DNA of 64,000 bases. Origin: Vulcanococcus sp. Clear-D1. Lineage in GTDB: Bacteria; Cyanobacteriota; Cyanobacteriia; PCC-6307; Cyanobiaceae. Location: positions 124,001 to 188,000 of the forward strand of contig NZ_JACVZV010000024.1 in the NCBI RefSeq assembly GCF_014654725.1. The letters are read 5' to 3'. The notes below the pieces were generated by a model that saw only the letters and a program-made list of their open reading frames with translations, was not told the DNA's origin and made no database searches. The translations under genes and the position numbers were made by a program. Position 1 is the stretch's first letter. Every line of letters starts with the position of its first letter. Of this stretch, positions 25,122 through 32,212 are shown one piece after another.

Positions 25122-26090
25122 TCAAAGAAGATCAACAGGGCTGGTGACGCCCGCTGGACCGCGGTTGAGCACGTGGGTATAGATCATCGTGGTCTTCACA
25201 TCACTATGTCCGAGTAACTCCTGAATGGTGCGGATGTCGGATCCACGTTCCAGTAGGTGAGTGGCAAAACAGTGCCTGAATGTATGGCAGCTCGCTGGCT
25301 TGGTGATTCCAGCGCTTCTGACGGCTACCCGGACGGCACGCTGAATCACGGATGGGGCGAGATGGTGTCTCCCCTGCTCACCACTCTCGCGGTTGCGCCA
25401 GCGGGTGACTTGGGGAAAGGCCCATTGCCATACCCACTCCCGCGAGGCACTGGTGTACTTCCGGCCCAGCGCTCCGGGCAATGGCACCTGACCCCATCCA
25501 GCGGCGAGATCCTGGCGATGGAGGCGGCGCACCTCCTGCAGGTGCCTGTGGAGGGGCTCCATCAGATTTTGCGGAAAGACCGTGACGCGATCTTTATTGC
25601 CCTTCCCGCCACGGATCACCACCTGGTGGCCCGCGAAATCGAGATCCTGCACACGCAACCGCAAGGCCTCCATCAGGCGGAGTCCTCCTCCATAGAGCAA
25701 GCCACACACCAGTGAGGCCGGCACCTCCAGCTGCTGCAACACGGCGCGAACCTCCACAACGCTCAGGACCACTGGCAATCGCTTCGGACGACGGGCGCGA
25801 ACGACACCATCGAGATCGCCTGGATCGATCTCGAGCACCTGCTTGTAGAGGAACAACAATGCCGAGAGCGCCTGGTTCTGGGTGGAGGCACTCACCTGCT
25901 CGTCGACGGCCAGGTGAGTCAGGAAGGCAGTGATCTCAGCACTGCCCATCTCCCGTGGATGGCGCAATTGGTGAAAACGCAGGAACCGTCTAAGCCAACG
26001 CTCATAGGTGCCAATGGTTCTCCTGGTGTAGAGCCGCGTCGCCAGGGCTTCCCGGTACACAGCAAGCAGGTTGGGGCCTTGTTGGGCCAT
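25122..26090 (-). CDS. intI: Integron integrase IntI
   Basis: 322 residues, the usual IntI length. The tyrosine-recombinase set is R138 (GGLRLMEALRLRVQDL), K163, H269 and R272 (CHTFRHCFATHLL), H295 (LLGHSDV) and nucleophile Y304 (TTMIYTHVLNRG). The IntI-specific extra helix is present (KYTSASREWVWQWAFPQ, about 211-226), separating it from XerC/D. It recombines attI and attC single-stranded hairpins. The gene points towards attI and the array instead of away from it, as in the rarer inverted integron class. The promoter region is shared with the divergent gene at 26212; I see no LexA box. Confidence 0.95.
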   Translation of the reverse strand: MAQQGPNLLAVYREALATRLYTRRTIGTYERWLRRFLRFHQLRHPREMGSAEITAFLTHLAVDEQVSASTQNQALSALLFLYKQVLEIDPGDLDGVVRARRPKRLPVVLSVVEVRAVLQQLEVPASLVCGLLYGGGLRLMEALRLRVQDLDFAGHQVVIRGGKGNKDRVTVFPQNLMEPLHRHLQEVRRLHRQDLAAGWGQVPLPGALGRKYTSASREWVWQWAFPQVTRWRNRESGEQGRHHLAPSVIQRAVRVAVRSAGITKPASCHTFRHCFATHLLERGSDIRTIQELLGHSDVKTTMIYTHVLNRGPAGVTSPVDLL

Positions 26091-26135
26091 GGTCTTGGGA
26101 GGGTCTCCTCAGAGCATTCCCCCGCTGGCGTCGGC

Positions 26136-26151
26136 GCCGTCCTTCGCACGA
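26136..26151 (+). promoter_or_regulatory. Conserved upstream motif, copy 2
   Basis: GCCGTCCTTCGCACGA, ending 60 nt before ATG 26212. The orientation matches the 26212 gene and not intI, which starts 45 nt away on the other side. Confidence 0.65.
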
Positions 26152-26211
26152 AGACCGCAACCAAAGTGCTTGAACTGATCGAGTGTGAGCGGGTTGTTTC
26201 AACACCCACCC

Positions 26212-26544
26212 ATGGCGTCGATCCGACTGGTTCTCCTTGGCGGGGGTTGTGCCCTGGCTGCTGCGCTCTCTATCCCGGTATCCGTCCGGGCCGGCGGCGA
26301 TGCCGAGGTCGCACGCCGCAGCTGGATCAACACACTCAATGCTGATCTCAAAGCAGGGATCGATTACGACGCTGTGCGGGCTAACCCGTTAACCCTGGCC
26401 CTCTTTGGGGTCGCTGATGCGGCCTGCCTCAATCAGGCCGCCGCGCTCGACTTGGCAAAGTCCATCCTTCCTGCGGCTGAGGCCCGTGCCGCAGTTCAGC
26501 GGTTTGATGAGCGGTACTGCGTCGTTAAGCACCAGAACAGCTGA
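26212..26544 (+). CDS. Small secreted protein
   Basis: 110 residues from ATG 26212 with a signal peptide (IRLVLLGGGCALAAALSIPVSVRA-GG). The mature part has two Cys (AACLNQAA, RYCVVKH) that could pair, and is helical. The stop overlaps the next start (TGATGA). Unrecognised. It is led by the conserved upstream motif. Confidence 0.62.
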   Translation: MASIRLVLLGGGCALAAALSIPVSVRAGGDAEVARRSWINTLNADLKAGIDYDAVRANPLTLALFGVADAACLNQAAALDLAKSILPAAEARAAVQRFDERYCVVKHQNS

Positions 26545-26966
26545 TGAAGCCTTGGAAAAAGCTGGCCGTGGTCCTCGTCACGGCCACTGGTACAACGCTT
26601 GTCGCCGGGGTTGGCTGGTTCCTGTGGCTATTGGCCAGCTCGCCATCGGAACCGGATGGCCTCGGGCAGGACCATCAGGAGCAGTGGGCTGTGACCTCTT
26701 GTTGGCGATCCATCCGTGATGGCCAGATCAGCGGCACCGATCAGTGCAGCGATTACGCCCAGGCACACCTTGAGTTCTTCTCGGAGCACCTGGCCGCTGA
26801 TGCAGCAACGACCACCTGCAACCTCAGCCGAGCGCACCTGGTGTACGCACAACGCCATAGCCCACAGGCTCGTCGTTTATTGCAGCAACTCAATGAGGAG
26901 GTTGATGCGGACTGCCGTTTCGGTTCTTCGCGCAAGACAATCTACGTTGCAGAATCAGTCGCCTAA
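26544..26966 (+). CDS. Membrane-anchored small protein
   Basis: 140 residues with one N-terminal membrane segment (LAVVLVTATGTTLVAGVGWFLWLLA) and a soluble part with four Cys (SCWRSI, QCSDYA, TCNLSR, DCRFGS). Its start overlaps the previous stop, so the two secreted proteins are coexpressed. A disulfide-rich periplasmic domain is likely. Unknown function. Confidence 0.6.
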   Translation: MKPWKKLAVVLVTATGTTLVAGVGWFLWLLASSPSEPDGLGQDHQEQWAVTSCWRSIRDGQISGTDQCSDYAQAHLEFFSEHLAADAATTTCNLSRAHLVYAQRHSPQARRLLQQLNEEVDADCRFGSSRKTIYVAESVA

Positions 26967-26979
26967 TCTCGATTCAGCC

Positions 26980-27048
26980 ATGGGGAAAGCCATCAAACGA
27001 TTTGCACTCATGGTTGGGGTGTTCATCTTCATTGTGATCTTCACTTAG
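26980..27048 (+). CDS. 22-residue single-span membrane peptide
   Basis: MGKAIKRFALMVGVFIFIVI plus two residues: a basic start and one hydrophobic span, 13 nt after the previous stop. Such mini-proteins are common in cyanobacteria. Real by composition and context, but short. Confidence 0.45.
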   Translation: MGKAIKRFALMVGVFIFIVIFT

Positions 27049-27085
27049 GCCGCAGAGATTCATTCGAGACCTCATCAACAAGCTC

Positions 27086-27358
27086 ATGTTCCGTAACGCT
27101 TTTCGTACGCTCATCCTGGTTCAGGGCATTGCCTTCTGCATCTACTTCGGGGCCTGGTCCATCAAGGACTACATCGCTTTAGAGCAGGCCGTGGCAGCGC
27201 AGCGTCCCCATGAAGAACTTCGCCATCGCATCAACGTTGGGTTCGAGGGCGTCTGGTTCCTATTGTCGCAGTTTCTGGTGATCTATGGCGCCGAGTCCCT
27301 CTGGCGGCAACGGCGACAGGGGATCACGCGGTCATCCACACACCAGCCCAGGGATTGA
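27086..27358 (+). CDS. Two-span membrane protein
   Basis: 90 residues. Hydrophobic stretches LILVQGIAFCIYFGAWSI and GVWFLLSQFLVIYGAESL flank a polar loop with basic and acidic residues. The C-terminus is basic. It follows the membrane peptide by 37 nt and probably belongs to the same unit. Unrecognised. Confidence 0.55.
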   Translation: MFRNAFRTLILVQGIAFCIYFGAWSIKDYIALEQAVAAQRPHEELRHRINVGFEGVWFLLSQFLVIYGAESLWRQRRQGITRSSTHQPRD

Positions 27359-27562
27359 TCCAGGCACCCTCACTTGATTCTTGTGATCAAGGATCAAGAG
27401 CCCGTTAATTTCGATCTGGAGCTCGCTCCGTTCATCCCGAGCATCGGCGCCAATCCTCCAGGGGATTGCCGGTCACCAACCTGCCGTCCGTTCCTGCTGG
27501 GCAAGGTGGTCAATCCTGGAACCCCGAGGGGTTGATGAGCAGGAACGCCATCCCAATGCACC

Positions 27563-28225
27563 ATGTCGACCACGGTTCGGCGGAGTACCCATCTCTCGCG
27601 CCATCTCCAGTTGTTGCGCCAACAGCGCGGCCTGCGGCCCGGTCAGCTCGCTGTTGCACTCGGCACCAGCAATCCCTCCAAGGTGGGCAGCCTGATCCGC
27701 AGCTTTGAGCTCGGTGAGCCGCTGAGTGATCACTGGCTGCAGGCCCTGATCAGAGAACTGCAGCCCGATCCCGACGAGCTTCGCCGCTGCCTGGACCTCG
27801 ATCAGGCGGAAGCCAACCGGCAACTGGAGCTGGATCGCCGGGCCTGGGAGACCTGGGCTGATGAGCCGATCGATCCGTTCCTCACCATCCGCTACATCCC
27901 TGCTGTCTATGGCGTGAGGGAGGTGCCGCAGGCGTTCTGCACCCCTCGTGAGACCGCTGAGGACAACGCCTGGGCGCGGGCACGCGCTGAAGAGTGGGCG
28001 GCTGCTGAGCTCAAGCGCTTCAGGGCCAAGGGTTTCCTGAGCTGGACCCGGCGCGAACGCACCTGGTTCGACGAGTACGGGCTCAACCCATGCCGCAGAC
28101 CCGTGAGCTTTGACAGCCGCAGCAGCGGGGCCTGGATGCAGGTGAGTGGATCGCAACGGTGCTTTCTGTTGGGGGACGACGGTGAACCGATCACCCGAAG
28201 CCATGGTCTGGATCAACCGGGTTGA
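27563..28225 (+). CDS. HTH-like protein of unknown role
   Basis: 220 residues. Residues 10-75 (LSRHLQLLRQQRGLRPGQLAVALGTSNPSKVGSLIRSFELGEPLSDHWLQALIRELQ) resemble an XRE-type helix-turn-helix. The C-terminal 130 residues (WADEPIDPFLTIRYIPAVYGVREVP... FLSWTRRERTWFDEYG) look like a separate conserved domain. It ends inside the convergent gene. The 204 bp before it have no clear gene. Confidence 0.6.
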   Translation: MSTTVRRSTHLSRHLQLLRQQRGLRPGQLAVALGTSNPSKVGSLIRSFELGEPLSDHWLQALIRELQPDPDELRRCLDLDQAEANRQLELDRRAWETWADEPIDPFLTIRYIPAVYGVREVPQAFCTPRETAEDNAWARARAEEWAAAELKRFRAKGFLSWTRRERTWFDEYGLNPCRRPVSFDSRSSGAWMQVSGSQRCFLLGDDGEPITRSHGLDQPG

Positions 28226-28986
28226 GCCGGTCCCGATCGAGATCCCCAGGAGCGCAACCGCGACAGCCCCTGCCAGAGCCTTCCGGTGATCGGCGAGAGC
28301 CAGTGCTCAGGGTTCTTCCACTTGAACACAAACAGGCGATTGCCGCTGGAGCGCACCCGCTCTCGCAGGCAAGCCAGGCGTTGGTCATCGGTGTCGGATC
28401 CGTCGTGATACACCGCGACTGCGGAATCGCGAGCACCCGCAATCCCAAGCCTGTAAACAGCATCCACCGTGGCGTTGCAACTCTGGCGGTAGAGCTGCAG
28501 GTCCACGTGGTCACAGGCCTGGGCAGCGCGCCAGGAGAACTGCCCGGGCTGGAACGAACACCAGAGCGATCGGCCGGCCAGTTGGGTTTTGAGCCGTTCA
28601 ATCGGCAGCGGTGGATCAGCGAAGTAATGGTCATCCACCTGCAGCGCCTGATAGCCGCTCACGGCACCAACCCGGCGCAGGTTGGCCGCTGTCGGCCGCT
28701 GAATCCAGGCCACCGGTTGCAGCTGGGCGCGGCGCGCCCTCCAGGCGATCCACCGCAGCAGCGGATCGGGAAGGCTGTCGGCATGCACCATCACAACCTC
28801 AGCCCCCTGTCGCTGCATCTGCTCCAATTCGCGATCGAGCTGAAAACTCGCCAGGTAGAGCAAGGCTTTGTATTGATCCAGCCAGTAGCCATCCGCGGCC
28901 TGGGCGGGTGTGATCACACCGCTAACCAGGGCGCCCAACGCCAGGGCCACCCAGTGGATGCGCGAGCGCCTGATGGGGTTACTCAT
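28213..28986 (-). CDS. Secreted TIM-barrel-like protein
   Basis: 257 residues from ATG 28986 with a signal peptide (IHWVALALGALVSGVITPAQA-ADG). Alternating strands and helices (EVVMVHADSL, LQPVAWIQRP, YQALQVDDHYF, CDHVDLQLYRQSC, SAVAVYHDG, GNRLFVFKW) suggest a glycoside-hydrolase-like barrel, though no catalytic acid pair can be assigned. Last gene of the E2-JAB-E1 operon, overlapping its neighbour by ATGA, so it may be cotranscribed without sharing function. Confidence 0.6.
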   Translation of the reverse strand: MSNPIRRSRIHWVALALGALVSGVITPAQAADGYWLDQYKALLYLASFQLDRELEQMQRQGAEVVMVHADSLPDPLLRWIAWRARRAQLQPVAWIQRPTAANLRRVGAVSGYQALQVDDHYFADPPLPIERLKTQLAGRSLWCSFQPGQFSWRAAQACDHVDLQLYRQSCNATVDAVYRLGIAGARDSAVAVYHDGSDTDDQRLACLRERVRSSGNRLFVFKWKNPEHWLSPITGRLWQGLSRLRSWGSRSGPAQPG

Positions 28987-29222
28987 TGCAGCCACGAGCG
29001 GACGGTCTGAATCAGCCAACAGATCACACCAATGGCGATCCACTCCCGAAGCAGCACTACAACCCAGATCAGCGCCGCCACGGCCAGCAGAACGCCCATG
29101 GCCTTGGCAGCGGCGTAAAGATCTCGGCTGCTCAAGGAAGCAGCGGGTGCTTTAGCGAGCGTTGCGGATCCAGCGGCGCCCTGTTTGGCACGGATGAATT
29201 CACCCTTGTCGTTGAACGGCAT
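28983..29222 (-). CDS. Small membrane protein
   Basis: 79 residues. A polar N-terminus (MPFNDKGEFIRAKQG) of a type common in small cyanobacterial membrane proteins, then two close hydrophobic spans (AMGVLLAVAALIWVVVLL, IAIGVICWLI). It starts 13 nt after the E1-like stop and overlaps the next gene. Unknown function. Confidence 0.6.
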   Translation of the reverse strand: MPFNDKGEFIRAKQGAAGSATLAKAPAASLSSRDLYAAAKAMGVLLAVAALIWVVVLLREWIAIGVICWLIQTVRSWLQ

Positions 29223-29235
29223 CGTGGCTCTCTCC

Positions 29236-30342
29236 TCAGGCGCAGCAGGGGCAGGTGCGGCTGGTGTTGGCGTAGCCCACCTGGATGGAGGTGGTCACCT
29301 GCAGGGGATGCGAAAAGATCTCGGCCGCCTCACCGCCGATGCGTTGATCGTTGGTGTTGCAGATCAGCGTGTATTGGCTGAGCCGGCCCAATAGCCGCGG
29401 CACGTACGTGGGGACGTTGCGATTGAGCAGATCGAGCGCCAACTTCAGACCGATCTGGGTGACATGAGCGATGTCAATCGCCAGGCCGGGTTGAAAGGTC
29501 TGGGCTTCCAGATCGGTTTCGGTGCTGTAGAAGCGGCGTTGAGGTTGAGGGCGATTCGGCATTGCCTGGTCCAGGCCCTCGAGGGCGCAGCTGTAGCAAG
29601 GCATCGGCTGATCGGGGTGCCAATAGAAGAGTTCTCCAGCGAAGGCCTTCTCCCACAGACCGATGGATAGGAACGGCAGCCGCAGCCGCGCCGCCAGCCG
29701 TGCGGCATAGCGATCTGCGCGGCGGCTATCGGCGCAGGCGAGCATCAAGGTGCCAGTGTCACTGAACGCAGCCACCACGGCCGGATCCAGCTGCTCGAGC
29801 GGCATCGCCGCGACCTGCACCACCGCCATGGGGTTGATCTGGCGGATGCGATCCGCCACCGCATCCACCTTGCGGCGGCCCACATCCGCCAGGCCGCATT
29901 GATGACGGCACAGATTTTCAATCGAGAGCAGGTCTTCATCCACCAGCAGGAACCGACCCACGCCACTGCGGGCCAGATCCAGCGCGGCGAGGCTGCCCAC
30001 TGACCCGCAGCCGCAAACAATCACCCCGCACGAGTCCATAGACGCGGTGTTGAGCAGGCCGCGATGGCGGGAGAACAGATCCCTATCGAGGTTGTAGGGG
30101 CGGGCATCACAACGCCAGCCATCGGCCTGGAAATCCCATCCCTGCTCATCGAAGCGGGCTTGCAGCCTTGGTGTGCTCTGGCTCAGGTTGCGGGAGCCAG
30201 CCACCGCAGCGCCGGGCTGGAGCACCACCACCTGAGCGGTCTCCGCATGGAAGAAGCCGTGCAGATCGGCTCCGGCGCAGTGGGGATCAAGGTCCGCCGG
30301 GAACCAAACCGTGAGGGGCTGGTGGAAGCGCTCAGTGGACAC
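29236..30342 (-). CDS. E1/ThiF-like adenylating enzyme
   Basis: About 368 residues from GTG 30342, which overlaps the JAB gene's end. The ThiF/MoeB/E1 Rossmann domain starts at VIVCGCGSVGSLAALDLARSGVGRFLLVDED, followed by NLCRHQCG (Arg finger), GRRKVDAVA and LACADSRRADR. CYSC near 270 and the terminal CPCC give four Cys for the structural zinc. Such enzymes adenylate the C-terminus of a ubiquitin-like protein. About 105 extra residues precede the fold. With the E2-like and JAB genes it forms a conjugation/deconjugation cassette; no ubiquitin-like gene is visible. Confidence 0.85.
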   Translation of the reverse strand: MSTERFHQPLTVWFPADLDPHCAGADLHGFFHAETAQVVVLQPGAAVAGSRNLSQSTPRLQARFDEQGWDFQADGWRCDARPYNLDRDLFSRHRGLLNTASMDSCGVIVCGCGSVGSLAALDLARSGVGRFLLVDEDLLSIENLCRHQCGLADVGRRKVDAVADRIRQINPMAVVQVAAMPLEQLDPAVVAAFSDTGTLMLACADSRRADRYAARLAARLRLPFLSIGLWEKAFAGELFYWHPDQPMPCYSCALEGLDQAMPNRPQPQRRFYSTETDLEAQTFQPGLAIDIAHVTQIGLKLALDLLNRNVPTYVPRLLGRLSQYTLICNTNDQRIGGEAAEIFSHPLQVTTSIQVGYANTSRTCPCCA

Positions 30343-31183
30343 GGGCCACCTCCTGCAACTGCCCGACAAAAGCGCTGGCGCTGAGTGACCAGCCGTCCTC
30401 ACGCAGGGCCTGGAGCTGACCTGAACGGCTCAAGCTCAACTCCCAGAGCTGACGGCGCGGGCCCCATGCCTCCACGAGCGCCACTTGGAGCACGCGGCCG
30501 CAGGCGCGCAAGCCGTAGCGCCAGCCCTCCTGTGCCTCCAAGGCCGAGAGGACAGGTTCAAAAGCATCAGCCAGAGCCGGCAGCAACGCGGAGTGCACGC
30601 GAGGGATCCGTGCCATCAGCTGCTGCAGCTCCATCGCCAGGGCTTGATCCGCCAGCCGTTCTGGCTCCAGGTCAGAAACCTGGATTGGCTCACGCAAGGC
30701 GCTGTCGATCAGCGCATCACCCACCACCAAGGGCAGGCGCACGTAGCTCAGATCGGGCGGGACGTGGAACGCCGTGAGACGGAAGGCCGGATCGAGATTC
30801 ACCAGGCACGAGAGCGCCCCATGGGGGTTGAGGTCTGCGAAGCGCTGGTTGGTGAGGTCGTCCTCGGCGGAGAAGCGATCGAAGCTGCCTGGGTGGCGAT
30901 GCCACAGGCCAATGAGCTGAAGCGGCTGGCGGTACTGACGCGCGAGCTTGCTCGCCAGGTGATCCACATAGGCGCAGTCGTATTCAAAGGTTGTCGCCGT
31001 GCAACGGGCACCGGGGCCGGGGTCAATGGCCTCCAGCACCTGCCAACGGCGTTGATGCCAATGGCCAAGCAGGATGCCGCCCGTTTCCAGGGGATGGTGT
31101 TCCAGCGTTTCGGCGCAGATCGCGGCGAGCGCCCGTCGGCTGAAGAGCACCTCCTGCGGCGCTCCGGGTTGGGTGTGTTGCAT
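30332..31183 (-). CDS. JAB/MPN metallo-isopeptidase
   Basis: 283 residues from ATG 31183, nine bases after the E2-like stop. The full JAMM site is present: E33 (LETGGILLG), then H95-x-H97-x7-S105-x2-D108 in GLWHRHPGSFDRFSAED. These bind zinc and cut isopeptide or linear bonds after ubiquitin-like proteins. The C-terminal 150 residues are an extra domain (LMARIPRVHSALLPALADAFEPVLSALEAQEGWRYGLRACGRVLQVALVE). The stop overlaps the E1-like start, showing close coupling. Confidence 0.88.
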   Translation of the reverse strand: MQHTQPGAPQEVLFSRRALAAICAETLEHHPLETGGILLGHWHQRRWQVLEAIDPGPGARCTATTFEYDCAYVDHLASKLARQYRQPLQLIGLWHRHPGSFDRFSAEDDLTNQRFADLNPHGALSCLVNLDPAFRLTAFHVPPDLSYVRLPLVVGDALIDSALREPIQVSDLEPERLADQALAMELQQLMARIPRVHSALLPALADAFEPVLSALEAQEGWRYGLRACGRVLQVALVEAWGPRRQLWELSLSRSGQLQALREDGWSLSASAFVGQLQEVARVH

Positions 31184-31191
31184 CACCTGGC

Positions 31192-31836
31192 TCAGATGCT
31201 GTGGCCAGCGAACTGATCGGTGCTCAGATCTCCGAGCATCCACAGTTCAAAAGCAGCAATCCATTTCGAGGCCCAGGCCAGGGCGCTGGCGGCGGTGCTG
31301 CTGTGGTCACGGCCATGGCGGAACGCATCGGCCGCCACGGTGCAGATGCTCAAGGGACCGTTGTCGCCGTGGCGCAGGGTGTGGGGGATGGGTTCGTCGA
31401 GCTGCTCGCGCAGCGCAGCGAGGTCAGGCTCAATTGGGAACACGCTGATCGAGCCGCCGTAGTCATCCCCGTGGGGATGGTCGTGGTCGTAGACCAATTG
31501 CAGGTGCCAGATGCGGCGGCTGCCGGGGATGTCGCTCACCAGGGATCCGAGCCACGACATCCGCCCGTCCGCCAGTCGATCCGGCCGGAACTGAGGGAAG
31601 AAGTGGTTCATCGCCTCCAGCTCAGCTTGAAACAGCTCCGGATCGCGCTCGTACCAATAGAGGGAGGGAGCAGCGAGCTTGCCCTGCGGAACCGTGATCG
31701 CCACTTCGGAATCGCCACGGTCACTGAGTGGGCGAATGGCGCCCTGCTGGGTCACCATCACCTCCTCACCGCGCAGGAGCTGGGCGGCGAGCTGCTGACG
31801 GCGGGCGGCGGCGGCGTCTTTGACGGCGGTGGTCAT
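31192..31836 (-). CDS. E2-like protein of a ubiquitin-like system
   Basis: 214 residues. GPLSICTVAADAFRHGRDHSSTAASALAWASKWIAAFELWMLGD at 160-203 resembles the end of prokaryotic E2-like domains, with a candidate catalytic Cys165 after Leu-Ser-Ile and the following WASxW-FExW helix. YDHDHPHGDDYGGSISVFPIEPDL (117-140) takes the place of the E2 HP/YP strand region. It is first in the operon, ahead of JAB and E1. The call depends on this context and the C-terminal motif. Confidence 0.65.
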   Translation of the reverse strand: MTTAVKDAAAARRQQLAAQLLRGEEVMVTQQGAIRPLSDRGDSEVAITVPQGKLAAPSLYWYERDPELFQAELEAMNHFFPQFRPDRLADGRMSWLGSLVSDIPGSRRIWHLQLVYDHDHPHGDDYGGSISVFPIEPDLAALREQLDEPIPHTLRHGDNGPLSICTVAADAFRHGRDHSSTAASALAWASKWIAAFELWMLGDLSTDQFAGHSI

Positions 31837-31895
31837 GGCGTGTGCGCTGGGCTGCCGCCATGCTTGGCCCGCTCAGCCAACCAGGAGCGAGCTCA

Positions 31896-31910
31896 CGTGC
31901 GAACGACGGC
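31896..31910 (-). promoter_or_regulatory. Conserved upstream motif, copy 3 (E2-JAB-E1 operon)
   Basis: On the coding strand GCCGTCGTTCGCACG, ending 59 nt before the ATG of the E2-like gene. The remaining intergenic DNA (31911-32212) shows no gene or clear terminator. Confidence 0.65.
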
Positions 31911-32212
31911 TGCGGGGAATAACCCGCGACGGCGCAGTTCCGCGGTGAAGGCCTGCGCCAGACGCGCACCCTGCAGGAATGCTCTGAGCCGTCCGAGCCA
32001 ACTGAGAAGCGTCAAGCCAACGGCGAGCGACGTCAAACAGGCAAGAACGACCGTGAGCATCTGGGATGCAGTGAGAGCAGGGAGTACAGCGAGAAAGCAC
32101 AGACGAATTTTCTCGCAGCAGAAAGTATGCGCTCAGCGAATAGCCGAGAGCGGCGGGTGTCTGCCCCTAAAGACTAACGCTGCTAGCTTGATCGTCTGAC
32201 TGCAACACGCGC

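Larger units (their letters stand above)
13944..26090 (-). mobile_element. Integron: intI, attI and ten attC cassettes
   Basis: An IntI recombinase, a predicted attI beside its 3' end and ten attC sites spaced by single genes or pairs. Nine attC sites are near-identical to each other, as in chromosomal integrons; the one nearest attI is of another type. Every cassette's two outer 7-mers match in their variable bases, as expected for circles integrated by IntI. The cassettes are AT-rich compared with the host DNA. Polarity judged from attI, extra-helical bases and the duplicated cassette runs leftwards. The left border is not defined: the last gene, 13944-14513, has no attC beyond it. Confidence 0.88.

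Noticed and set aside
26518-26533. TACTGCGTCGTTAAGC near intI as an eleventh attC
   Set aside because: It matches the attC plus-strand end in 14 of 16 bases but lies inside the coding end of the 26212 gene and lacks a paired arm at the right distance.
31873-32100. A ubiquitin-like gene upstream of the E2-like gene
   Set aside because: The short frames here lack beta-grasp character and a Gly-ending tail.
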